DNA of 10,101 bases from contig JBDGRJ010000050.1 of the NCBI GenBank assembly GCA_042218115.1, positions 1 to 10,101 on the forward strand, read 5' to 3'. Positions 1 to 6,418 of the stretch are shown in pieces (the stretch's first letter is position 1; each line of letters begins with the position of its first letter). Source of the stretch: JBDGRJ01 sp042218115 (GTDB lineage: Bacteria; Patescibacteriota; Patescibacteriia; Magasanikbacterales; UBA922). The translations under genes were made by a program, and so were the position numbers. Below the pieces are notes generated by a model. That model was given only the letters and a program-made list of their open reading frames with translations, was not told the DNA's origin and ran no database searches.

Positions 1-73
1 CAAAGTAATCGAAGTAACCTTCATACTGCTTCAGAACATCGAGTACATCCCTCTGAAAAACATCCCAATCCAT
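1..73 (-). CDS. N-terminal fragment of an unidentified protein, cut by the window edge
   Basis: A minus-strand reading frame starts with ATG at 73 and runs off the left edge. Only 24 residues are visible, beginning MDWDVFQRDVLDVL, with a mix of acidic and aromatic residues and no recognisable motif. The start is supported by a strong ribosome binding site (GAGGTG) a few bases upstream. It follows the regulator gene by only 10 bases, so the two are probably one transcript, and this protein may be functionally linked to the regulator. I do not recognise the family and assign no function. Confidence 0.6.
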   Translation of the reverse strand, partial: MDWDVFQRDVLDVLKQYEGYFDYF

Positions 74-78
74 TATAA

Positions 79-84
79 CACCTC
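79..84 (-). promoter_or_regulatory. Ribosome binding site of the left-edge gene
   Basis: On the minus strand the bases read GAGGTG, five bases before the ATG at 73, and overlap the TAG stop of the regulator by one base. This is a good match to the archaeal 16S anti-Shine-Dalgarno. It decides the start of the partial gene and supports coupled translation after the regulator, whose own start seems to lack a leader. Confidence 0.6.
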
Positions 85-989
85 TAAGAGCTCTCAACTA
101 CCTCAAAGTCATCGATCCTGCCATCTCCGTCCATGTCTTTTCCCTCCACTATCACGTATGAAGTTCCCTCGTTTAAAATCTTCTCGAGCTGTTTGAAGGC
201 TCTCACCGCCGCCTCGGTTCCACGGTTCCTGATGCCGGCGACCAGAATTAAGCTTTTTTCAGCGTCCACAGGATTTTCGGCCTTCGCTATAACACCTATC
301 TCCGGACTGCTGTATGAATTCTCCGATGTCTCAATTCCCCTGTAGGGAAAGTTCTCGCCCTCGAAGCTGACCGGAAAGGCATCGTTGAACTTCCTGGCGA
401 TCGTGTTTGTCAGCACTCCCCCGAGTACCAGCATATTAGAGTCAAAGCTTTCCTCCCTGAATACATCAGTGTCCCATTCAACGGATATATCACCTGAAGA
501 AACGTAACTTCCGAGTTCCAGGCAGATATCTCCCGCCAGGTATCCATCTCTTCCCCTCACCTGGTCAGGACCGTGCTCGTCCGGAGATCCCACCACGATT
601 GACCCCTCCAGATCTCCTTCATCAACGAGAGGATGCAGGAATTCTCTCACTTCAGCTGTCATAGGCTGGAACCCGGTTTGCTCTCCCTTTTTCCCAAGGT
701 CTAGGTGGAAGGATCCAGAGCTTGGCGCGTAATAGTTCGCGATGCCGCCAGATTTTTCTTCCTGCCTTTTTTGGTCTATAAGTCCTGATTCTTCCAGCAG
801 GTCGAAGTGATAGTAGGCTTTCTGTTTTGATACATCCATTCTTTCGGAAACTTCCGTCGGGTAGGAAGGACTCTGGCTGAGTAACTCGAGTATCCTCCTG
901 CGGGTTTCATCGCTCAGTGCTTCAAGCATCGAATCATCAAGTTCACTCGATTCCACCAAGCTTCCGTCCTCCCTCAATAAACGAGCCAT
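84..989 (-). CDS. ArsR-like winged-helix regulator with S-layer-like C-terminal domain
   Basis: Predicted DNA-binding regulator of 301 residues. Residues about 20-100 form a winged helix: a helix with LSDETRRRILELLS, then PTEVSERMDVSKQKAYYHFDLL as the recognition region, then a wing, the pattern of ArsR/HTH_20-type archaeal regulators. Residues about 115-285 hold an alpha/beta region with repeated hydrophobic strands ending in small residues (SIVVGSP near 130, NMLVLGG near 185, SLILVAG near 246). These resemble the repeats of archaeal S-layer domains; that resemblance is from memory. The C-terminus carries DMDGDGRIDDFE (about 285-296), which fits an EF-hand or dockerin-type calcium loop. I chose ATG at 989 over TTG at 998 because a TATA-like element lies about 25 bases upstream, which fits a leaderless transcript. 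It diverges from glmS and precedes the left-edge gene by 10 bases. The ligand is unknown. The HTH assignment is firm; the C-terminal one is tentative. Confidence 0.8.
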   Translation of the reverse strand: MARLLREDGSLVESSELDDSMLEALSDETRRRILELLSQSPSYPTEVSERMDVSKQKAYYHFDLLEESGLIDQKRQEEKSGGIANYYAPSSGSFHLDLGKKGEQTGFQPMTAEVREFLHPLVDEGDLEGSIVVGSPDEHGPDQVRGRDGYLAGDICLELGSYVSSGDISVEWDTDVFREESFDSNMLVLGGVLTNTIARKFNDAFPVSFEGENFPYRGIETSENSYSSPEIGVIAKAENPVDAEKSLILVAGIRNRGTEAAVRAFKQLEKILNEGTSYVIVEGKDMDGDGRIDDFEVVESS

Positions 990-1005
990 TGTAACCAATA
1001 TTAAG

Positions 1006-1036
1006 CCGGTATAATAAAAGTTTTACTGGTATCCGG
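1006..1036. promoter_or_regulatory. TATA region of the regulator gene within an imperfect dyad
   Basis: On the minus strand, TTTATTATA lies about 25 bases before the ATG at 989, matching an archaeal TATA box for a leaderless message. The same bases sit in an imperfect inverted repeat: CCGG at 1006-1009 and 1033-1036 flank a centre of AAAA G TTTT (1016-1024), with further partial pairing between. A dyad over its own promoter is a usual place for a dimeric winged-helix repressor to bind, so autoregulation is possible. The outer and inner arms match, but the bases between them match only in part. Confidence 0.4.
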
Positions 1037-1107
1037 TCATACATAAGAACTTTTGGGACTGAAAACTCCAAATGCCTGAAACCTCTGTAAAACCCGTTAA
1101 ACTGGTC

Positions 1108-1116
1108 TATTTATAA
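1108..1116 (+). promoter_or_regulatory. TATA box of glmS
   Basis: TATTTATAA is a good archaeal TATA box. Its centre is about 35 bases before the glmS ATG, which predicts a transcription start near 1138 and a leader of roughly 8-9 bases containing GGATGAAG. No riboswitch or glmS ribozyme could fit in so short a leader. Confidence 0.55.
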
Positions 1117-1146
1117 GGTATTCGAGGCTTAATACTGGATGAAGAT

Positions 1147-2868
1147 ATGTGCGGCATAATAGGTTACAAGGGTGAAGAAGATGCTGGAGAGATAGTCCAT
1201 AGAGGCCTTAAGAAGCTTGAGTACAGGGGCTACGACTCGGCAGGTATAGCCACTGTAGGGAATCCTTCGCTGAAGATAGAAAAAGGGGAGGGACAGATCG
1301 AGGAGGCTATAGAGAAAAGCCCGGACGGAAAGACAGGGATAGGACATACTCGATGGGCGACCCACGGAGGAGTCGACGACACAAACGCCCACCCACACCT
1401 GGACCATGAGGGAAGAGTGGCTCTGGTCCACAACGGTATAATTAAGAATCATGAAGAGATCAGGAAACAGCTGGGAGTGGAAAAAACTTCCGACACTGAT
1501 TCCGAAGTGGTGGCTCACCTGCTATCCCAGAACCTAAAGATCCATGAGAATGTGGAAAAAGCAGTAGAGAAGACTGAGGAAAGGCTTGAAGGTTCTTACG
1601 CTGTTCTAGCTACTCTTGACTCCGGCGAACTCGTGGCGATGAAGAAGGATTCGCCCCTGGTATTCGCGGAGAATGATGGCGAGATATTCTTCGGTTCTGA
1701 TACTACTCCCTTCCTTGACCAGGTTGAGGAAGCAACTTTCCTCGAGGACGGGGATTACATGGTGGTAGACGAGGAAATCAGGATATTCAACTCTGGGAAA
1801 AAAGTTGAAAGAGAGCCGAGAGAGGTTGACTGGAACGCTGAAGATGCCTCGAAGAAGGGATATGACCACTTCATGCAGAAAGAGATCCACGAACAGCCGA
1901 CGACCATGAAGCGGGCGGCGCTGCAGGACAGGAAGAAACTGGAGCAAGCTGCAGAGATGATCAGGAAGGCAGAGAGTGTTTACATTACAGGCTGCGGAAC
2001 CTCAAGCTACGCCTCGAAGATGGGAGCAAGGTATTTCAGGTCGAAAGGGATCGAGGTTAACGTCGAGCAGTCGCATGAACTCGAGTACAGGAAACACGAG
2101 ATAGGTGACGAAGACCTGGTTATAGCGGTATCCCAGAGCGGTGAGACCGCCGATCTTCTTTCACTGACCGAGAAAGTTGATGCTTATGTTCTCTCGATCG
2201 TCAATGTACAGGGCTCGACTCTTGACAGGGAGGCAGATCTTAGCCTCAACCTCAACGCTGGCCCCGAGATCGGTGTGGCCTCGACAAAAGCCTTTACATC
2301 CCAGCTAGTGGTTCTGAAACTGCTGAGCTACGTGATGGATGGAGATATCAGGGAGGGAAGAAAATCACTGGTAGAAACAGCTGAAAAAGTTGAAAAGGTA
2401 CTGGAAGATAACCAGGAAAATGTAGAAGAGCTTAGCGAGTTCATAGCCGAGAGAGATGATGTCTACTTTATAGGAAGGAACAAGGGGTCTGTGCTGGCTG
2501 ACGAGGCCGCCCTGAAGCTGAAAGAGCTTTCCTATATTCATTCTGAATCTTTCCCGGGCGGAGAATTCAAGCACGGAACACTGGCGCTGGTAGAGGAAGG
2601 TGTTCCGGTAGTGGGCATGGTGACTGAAAGAGGAAGCGAAGAGCTTATATCCAACGTGATAGAGGCAAAGAGCCGGGGGGCGGAAATAATTCTCTCCGGT
2701 GTAGAAGGGCTTGAAAGCGCGGACTACTCGATAAATATCCCGGAGGATGAAAACTCGGAGATACTCCATATAATACCATTCCAGCTGCTTGCCTACAGCA
2801 CATCCGTCGAGAAGGGGAACAACCCAGACAAGCCGAGGAACCTGGCGAAGAGCGTTACGGTGAAGTGA
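1147..2868 (+). CDS. glmS: Glutamine--fructose-6-phosphate aminotransferase (isomerizing)
   Basis: Cytosolic enzyme that makes glucosamine-6-phosphate from fructose-6-phosphate and glutamine, the entry to UDP-GlcNAc and surface glycan synthesis. The protein has 573 residues, slightly short of the usual 600 or so, but complete. Residues 2 to about 215 are the class II glutamine amidotransferase domain: Cys2 nucleophile exposed after Met removal (MCGIIGYKG), HTRWATHG at 67-74 and SDTD at 115-118. Two SIS domains follow, with GCGTSS at 282-287, SQSGET at 329-334, STKAFTSQ at 379-386 and GRNKGS at 443-448. The isomerase-site residues of E. coli GlmS (E481, K485, E488, H504, K603) map to E453, K457, E460, H476 and K568, so the active site looks intact. 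The C-terminus ends with the conserved DKPRNLAKSVTVK. It has its own promoter, diverges from the regulator gene and converges on the next gene with a 19-base gap. Confidence 0.97.
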   Translation: MCGIIGYKGEEDAGEIVHRGLKKLEYRGYDSAGIATVGNPSLKIEKGEGQIEEAIEKSPDGKTGIGHTRWATHGGVDDTNAHPHLDHEGRVALVHNGIIKNHEEIRKQLGVEKTSDTDSEVVAHLLSQNLKIHENVEKAVEKTEERLEGSYAVLATLDSGELVAMKKDSPLVFAENDGEIFFGSDTTPFLDQVEEATFLEDGDYMVVDEEIRIFNSGKKVEREPREVDWNAEDASKKGYDHFMQKEIHEQPTTMKRAALQDRKKLEQAAEMIRKAESVYITGCGTSSYASKMGARYFRSKGIEVNVEQSHELEYRKHEIGDEDLVIAVSQSGETADLLSLTEKVDAYVLSIVNVQGSTLDREADLSLNLNAGPEIGVASTKAFTSQLVVLKLLSYVMDGDIREGRKSLVETAEKVEKVLEDNQENVEELSEFIAERDDVYFIGRNKGSVLADEAALKLKELSYIHSESFPGGEFKHGTLALVEEGVPVVGMVTERGSEELISNVIEAKSRGAEIILSGVEGLESADYSINIPEDENSEILHIIPFQLLAYSTSVEKGNNPDKPRNLAKSVTVK

Positions 2869-2887
2869 CCGAGAATAAAAGCGGATT

Positions 2888-3538
2888 CTAGAAATCTGTC
2901 TCCGACTTCAGGATTTCACATCCTATATTCCTATCCTCAAGCTCCGCCTTCATACCTCTCAGGTCAGGGTTTTTGTTCCCGAAGAAAGGTTCGCCGTAGT
3001 GGTATGGAACGACAATTTTGGGCTTTATCCTCACAGCCGACTTCACAGCATCATCCACATCCATAGTAAATACGCCTTCTACAGGTAGAAAGGCAATATC
3101 CGCACGGTCCTCGATTTCAAACATCTCTTCTGTCAGACCAGTATCTCCAGCCACGTAGAAAGAATTTTGCCCCATCTCAAACCTGTATCCAACCCCTCTT
3201 CCCCTCTCATGATGTTCATTGTACATCGGGACGGCCTCGATCTCTATTCCAAACACATCGATCACATCAGATTCTTCAACAAACTCCACATCCCTGCAGG
3301 GCACTTTTTCCTCCTCGATACTTGAAGGCACTACAACACAGGTGTTCTCCGAGCAAACCTTCTCCAGTATTCCACTGTCAAAGTGTCCGGTATCCTCATG
3401 TGTAACAAGAACAAGATCCGCCTCAACCTCTGGCGTTACCTTCCTGAAAGGATCCAGGAGAACAGTAAAGCCGTTATCCTCTACCCTGACCGATGCGTGA
3501 CCGTCCCAGTAAATCTCAAGCTCACCGTACTCCAGCAA
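2888..3538 (-). CDS. Metallo-beta-lactamase-fold hydrolase-like protein with altered metal motif
   Basis: A 216-residue protein of the MBL superfamily, most like the small UPF0173/UlaG-type hydrolases. It opens with strand pairs and DGHASVRVE (12-20), then LLDPF (27-31), THEDTGHFD (46-54), GDTG (131-134) and PYHYGE (178-183), which are the usual metal-site loops in order. The core motif, normally H-x-H-x-D-H, reads H47-E-D49-T-G51-H52, so the second His and the Asp are replaced. His47, His52, Asp132 and His180 are kept. It may bind one metal, use a different site, or be catalytically changed; substrate unknown. The start is TTG at 3538, chosen because GGAGG lies five bases upstream and no ATG lies nearby in frame. 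It is convergent with glmS and diverges from the isoprenoid-synthase-like gene; no functional link to either is visible. Confidence 0.85.
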   Translation of the reverse strand: MLEYGELEIYWDGHASVRVEDNGFTVLLDPFRKVTPEVEADLVLVTHEDTGHFDSGILEKVCSENTCVVVPSSIEEEKVPCRDVEFVEESDVIDVFGIEIEAVPMYNEHHERGRGVGYRFEMGQNSFYVAGDTGLTEEMFEIEDRADIAFLPVEGVFTMDVDDAVKSAVRIKPKIVVPYHYGEPFFGNKNPDLRGMKAELEDRNIGCEILKSETDF

Positions 3539-3543
3539 CTTTC

Positions 3544-3548
3544 CCTCC
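3544..3548 (-). promoter_or_regulatory. Ribosome binding site deciding a TTG start
   Basis: On the minus strand the bases read GGAGG within GGGGAGGGAA, five bases before TTG at 3538. This makes TTG the credible start of the MBL-fold gene in the absence of a nearby ATG. Confidence 0.6.
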
Positions 3549-3570
3549 CCTGTACCAGGATTGAGCTCCA

Positions 3571-3580
3571 GTTTTTAAAC
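3571..3580 (-). promoter_or_regulatory. TATA box of the MBL-fold gene
   Basis: The minus strand reads GTTTAAAAAC, centred about 37 bases before the TTG start. It predicts a short leader of about ten bases that carries the GGGGAGGG ribosome binding site. Confidence 0.45.
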
Positions 3581-3608
3581 CGTTTCTCTGGATAGGACTG
3601 CAAACGAA

Positions 3609-3617
3609 TTTTAAATT
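3609..3617 (+). promoter_or_regulatory. TATA box of the isoprenoid-synthase-like gene
   Basis: TTTTAAATT is centred about 31 bases before the ATG at 3644, fitting a leaderless or nearly leaderless transcript. The promoter looks intact although the reading frame downstream has a stop. Confidence 0.5.
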
Positions 3618-3643
3618 TTGTTACTATAACCTGACAATTATAT

Positions 3644-4378
3644 ATGGCAGATTTACCGAGTGAAAGAGAAGTCTTCGAAAGGACAACTATCGACCTGCCC
3701 ACCGATATCAATTATACTTCTTATGAAAAAGTAGGTAGAGGTTTCCAGCTTCTCTGTCTGCTTGAAGGAAATTATAATCCGGAATTACTATCTGAAACGT
3801 ACAGATCAGGAGGCGTGATAGGAGTTTTTGTAAATCGTACAGATGACCTCATCGACGGAGATCACGGATTTCCTGAAGTACCAGATAAGAAAGAATTCCT
3901 CTACAATCAACTGGATATTATTACAGAAGATTTCAGCCCAAATCAGACTGCCGGATACCTGCAGTGTGCTTACAATGCTGCTGAGATAGTCGGAGAATAA
4001 CTCCAAGATGAGCAGAAGAAAGAATTAAGGGAAGAACTTGAACAAGTTGTAGAAAATGTTTTGGAATCAAAAAATGCGGACGAACCTGAACAAAAATATA
4101 TTTTGCATGAAAAATCAAGCGGAAGCCTTTTCAGGGCCTCAGCAACTTTCCTTGAGATGACGACTGGCTACACCACAGATGACCGTTCAATCTGGGCTAA
4201 ATCCGGGCATTTGATGCAGAATGCAGATGACCTTTGCGACGTAGATAGAGAAGCAAATATCGATTTCATAAAAAGAAGAAGAAATCAAAACTTGAACGAA
4301 CTGCGAGAAACAGTAAGTCTACCCCAATATTTACCTCTCAGAATAACAGAATTTCTCATAAGAGAAGACTTCGTGTAA
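3644..4378 (+). pseudogene. Class I isoprenoid (polyprenyl) synthase-like gene interrupted by an in-frame TAA
   Basis: One reading frame runs from ATG 3644 to TAA 4376-4378, broken only by TAA at 3998-4000. Read through, it would be a protein of about 244 residues. The first part carries RTDDLIDGD (Asp67, Asp68, Asp71); the second carries SGSLFRASATFLEMTTG (about 159-175) and MQNADDLCDVD (about 191-201). Two Asp-rich DDxxD motifs separated by a G-x-L-F segment are the plan of trans-prenyl diphosphate synthases and related class I terpenoid enzymes, which bind diphosphates through Mg2+. The stop falls in the stretch between the two motifs, followed by a charged helix (DEQKKELREELEQ). The second half has no convincing start of its own: only a TTG at 4061 without a ribosome binding site. 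CAA or GAA to TAA would explain the stop by one substitution, so the loss looks recent. A true two-part protein or stop-codon readthrough cannot be excluded. The length is short for a polyprenyl synthase, so the exact subfamily is uncertain. Confidence 0.6.
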
Positions 4379-4444
4379 AATGACGTTTTAACAGGTATGC
4401 TTTTTGAAAATTCCGTTCACTAACTATCCTGTACAAGTTATAAT

Positions 4445-4653
4445 GCGGGGGTAGCCAAGTGGTCAAAGGCGCAGGACTTAGGCTCCTCAAGTCCTTTGGT
4501 TCTAAAGGACGAGGACCGAGAAGCGAGCGGACGCGAGCTTCGATCGCACCTTCTCCAACGGGAGAAGAGTGCTCGAACAGCTTTCCCCTGGGGAAGCTGT
4601 GATAAGCTATCCTGTCCCATAGGGGTTCGCAAGTTCGAATCTTGTCCCCCGCA
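4445..4653 (+). tRNA. tRNA-Leu (anticodon UAG) with a 126-base intron
   Basis: Exon 1 is 4445-4482 and exon 2 is 4609-4653, giving a mature 83-base tRNA without encoded CCA. The acceptor stem pairs GCGGGGG (4445-4451) with CCCCCGC (4646-4652), discriminator A at 4653. The anticodon stem pairs CAGGA (4472-4476) with TCCTG (4610-4614); the loop is CU-UAG-G plus A, so the anticodon is UAG (4479-4481), reading CUA leucine codons. A long variable arm (TCCC ATA GGGG, 4615-4625) is the class II mark of leucine tRNAs. The T arm is GCAAG, TTCGAAT, CTTGT (4629-4645). The adjacent recombinase suggests this gene served as an integration target. Confidence 0.95.
4483..4608 (+). other. tRNA-Leu intron at position 37/38 with canonical bulge-helix-bulge
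   Basis: The intron is removed by the archaeal splicing endonuclease. The central 4-bp helix pairs CUUA (4477-4480) with UAAG (4603-4606). It is flanked by 3-base bulges GGC (4481-4483) and CUA (4607-4609), each cut after the second base, which gives the intron ends used here. The interior is highly structured: GTCCTTT/AAAGGAC (4491-4497 with 4504-4510), CTTCTCC/GGAGAAG (4550-4556 with 4561-4567) and a 9-bp stem between 4578-4586 and 4591-4599. There is no room for a homing endonuclease. Archaeal tRNA introns are usually well under 100 bases, so this one is long. Confidence 0.9.
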
Positions 4654-4809
4654 CTCACCCTTTAGTTCATACATTTCTGACAAAAAGTGCGGTTGGGACA
4701 CAAACGGAACTACCGGAAAACTACATTCCAAACCCTCTAAAACCAACGGTAAAACAAAAAGGGATATGTCTAACATTCTCCCCACAACTCCAGCCCGAGG
4801 TGAAGCTCT
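4654..4809. other. Gap between tRNA-Leu and the recombinase gene
   Basis: This 156-base stretch has no gene I can support. A plus-strand frame is open across it and ends in TGA at 4811-4813, overlapping the recombinase ATG as ATGA. That frame runs back through the tRNA, has no believable start after it and shows no family resemblance. The stretch is where an att half-site and a recombinase promoter would be expected, but I see no convincing repeat. Confidence 0.4.
4797..4803 (+). promoter_or_regulatory. Ribosome binding site of the recombinase gene
   Basis: GAGGTGA lies six bases before ATG 4810. It is a near-perfect archaeal Shine-Dalgarno and fixes the start of the recombinase. Confidence 0.65.
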
Positions 4810-5524
4810 ATGACTGATCTCCACGGAAGTAAAGATCGAATTGAGAGCTGCCTTAAGAACCAACGCAAGAACCCTGAAATCTCAGAAGAACACAAACAAC
4901 TTTTCGAGGACTTCAACAACCAGTTGATTATTCAGGATTTGAGCGATGCCCGGCGTTTCCGCTACCTGAACAACCTGAAACGGATCATGGAATACAATTC
5001 AGGCAGTGATCTGGATTTGACTGATTACGATGCTTCTAGTGTTCGGAAGGTTTTGGTGCAGATTGAGGAAAGCGCTTACTATAGCAAGGAGTACAGCGAG
5101 AAAACCAAGGACGGGTACCGAGGAGCTATCAAGAAGGTGCTGAAACTCCAAGGAAAAGACCCAGACGAGTTAGTAGGAGAAGACTTTACCTGGTCAGCCA
5201 AAGCTAATTGAAAACCCGACCGATCCAGAAGACCTACCCGCACCTAGCGATGTCAAAATAATTGCCCGACAGTTAGAGGCAAGATCAAAAACATTGACGG
5301 GGAAAAGAAACGTCGCTTTTCTAATGGCTTTATGGGATACCGGAGCACGAGTAGGTGAGACCTTGAATGTCAAAACATCGGACGTGACCGTGAAGCAGAA
5401 CACAGTCGTGCTTAAAGTACCAGGGAACAAGAAGAGTCCTGATAGAAAGGTGCCTTGCTTTGTCGCAGCGCCAGCCCTGAAGCGGTGGCTCGAATCACAT
5501 CCAAGCAATATAGACGAATATTGA
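4810..5524 (+). pseudogene. Tyrosine recombinase (phage integrase family), frameshifted and truncated
   Basis: The frame from ATG 4810 to TGA 5209-5211 encodes 133 residues with the helical N-terminal core-binding (SAM-like) domain: DLSDARRFRYLNNLKRIME, then EKTKDGYRGAIKKVLK. The protein then continues in the +1 frame from about 5204 as LIENPTDPEDLP, the linker usual before the catalytic domain, then MALWDTGARVGETLNV (about 5324-5371) with the first catalytic Arg, and stops at TGA 5522-5524. A join that skips one base at G5203 restores a continuous protein. The later catalytic residues (H-x-x-R box and Tyr nucleophile) are missing; bases 5525-5619 give no recognisable continuation in any frame. 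Two independent lesions make it almost surely inactive. It would have catalysed site-specific integration at the neighbouring tRNA. The intact ribosome binding site shows the start is original. Confidence 0.8.
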
Positions 5525-5619
5525 AGAAGAACAGTTCTACAAATTTGAGAAAAGCAATCAAAAACTCCAACCTAACTCTTCTCAGCCACTTCACAGGAAT
5601 CCAAGACAACTCAGTCAAT

Positions 5620-6336
5620 ATGTCTCAAGTTGAAAAGTATGAGAGATTAAGGAACTGGATTGACCGTACAGCAGGAATAACCTACATCGCCGGACATATG
5701 GGAACAGGGAAAACAGACTTCGCCATCTTAATAAGCCAGATATGGAGACAAATAAACACAGAAGGAGAAGTAGCTTCCAATATCTCAAGTCATAAGGCCA
5801 GTAAAACCATAACCAGTCAGGCAGACCTACTTGAATGGATTCAGGAAGACGGAGAAAAACTATTCGTATTTGACGAGGCTTCTAGCCACGCATCAGGCTA
5901 CATCAAAGACAAGATGAAAGTAGAGAAATACTTCTCCAGCCTAGTCAAATTCATTAGAAAGAATCAAGGAAAACTGATCATCATCGGACACACAGGCAAA
6001 GACATACATCCCGACATCAGAAGGTTATCTAACTATATCCAAAAGGAATCTAAGAAAGAAGCTAAAGTCTATGAATCGGTAGAAAATGGAGAAGGAGAAA
6101 CACAGAAATTCAAACTAGAAAATATACATGCTTGTTCTGAAGAATTCGATACCAGAGAAGAAAGCAGCTGGAAATGGGACAAATACCAGAAACCTGATAC
6201 TCTACCTTGGGCATGCTACTTCTATAACAACACGGAAATGAGTCAACAAGAAGTAGAAATACTATTCGACGTATCAAGAACCAAGATTAGTAAAAATAAG
6301 AATAAATATGAGACAATTAAAGATTTGCCTGCATAG
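5620..6336 (+). CDS. P-loop ATPase with C-terminal helix-turn-helix-like tail, plasmid/provirus type
   Basis: A 238-residue intracellular P-loop protein. Walker A is GHMGTGKT at 25-32, Walker B is LFVFDE at 81-86, followed by SSHASGY, and a third conserved-looking segment, IIGHTGKD, lies at 121-128. The C-terminal 35 residues (MSQQEVEILFDVSRTKISKNKNKY) resemble a helix-turn-helix that might bind DNA. From memory, proteins of this build (EKY-RLR-W start, DEASSHASGY, GH-GKD) occur in haloarchaeal plasmids and proviruses as unnamed ATP-binding proteins; the reaction is unknown and DNA movement or packaging is only a guess. The frame is open back to 5455, but I chose ATG 5620 because upstream residues overlap the dead recombinase frame and the ATPase fold starts normally here. 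I see no clear ribosome binding site or TATA box, which suggests the original upstream DNA was lost when the recombinase was truncated. Confidence 0.75.
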   Translation: MSQVEKYERLRNWIDRTAGITYIAGHMGTGKTDFAILISQIWRQINTEGEVASNISSHKASKTITSQADLLEWIQEDGEKLFVFDEASSHASGYIKDKMKVEKYFSSLVKFIRKNQGKLIIIGHTGKDIHPDIRRLSNYIQKESKKEAKVYESVENGEGETQKFKLENIHACSEEFDTREESSWKWDKYQKPDTLPWACYFYNNTEMSQQEVEILFDVSRTKISKNKNKYETIKDLPA

Positions 6337-6385
6337 AAAACTTCTAGAATCGGTTTAGATTAGAATGTGCGACTTTCCCGGAACT

Positions 6386-6418
6386 TTTTTTACTATAAAC
6401 GTTGTTTATAGTAAAAAA
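6386..6418. repeat. Perfect 15-bp inverted repeat with a 3-base centre
   Basis: TTTTTTACTATAAAC (6386-6400), GTT, then GTTTATAGTAAAAAA (6404-6418): every base of the arms is complementary. It begins 50 bases after the ATPase stop and ends 84 bases before the Nudix start. It has no U-run after the second arm, so it is not a bacterial-type terminator, but its T7 tract (6385-6391) could end the ATPase transcript, because archaeal polymerase stops at U-tracts. Each arm also contains a TATA-like CTATAAA or TTTATAG. Other readings are an operator, a replication or partition site, or an element end. Confidence 0.8.

Noticed and set aside
1117..1146. glmS ribozyme or riboswitch in the glmS leader
   Set aside because: The predicted leader is under 30 bases, too short for such an RNA, and these are not known from archaea.
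4483..4608. Homing endonuclease in the tRNA intron
   Set aside because: The 126 bases are filled with hairpins and are too short for an endonuclease gene.
4438..4863. Long open frames on both strands across the tRNA-Leu gene
   Set aside because: They run through the tRNA, its intron and the recombinase start, and show no protein family resemblance.
5190..5215. Programmed +1 frameshift in the recombinase
   Set aside because: No slippery site or stimulating structure is evident, and the protein lacks its C-terminal catalytic half anyway, so decay is simpler.
4445..5524. SSV-type integrase split by att recombination
   Set aside because: In that type the att site lies inside the integrase gene; here the complete N-terminus starts 156 bases after the tRNA and the break is internal.
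5455..5619. Upstream extension of the ATPase gene
   Set aside because: It overlaps the recombinase catalytic frame, has no ribosome binding site, and the ATPase fold starts normally at 5620.
6386..6418. Xer/dif recombination site
   Set aside because: The arms meet around a 3-base centre, whereas dif sites have two binding arms around a 6-8 base spacer.
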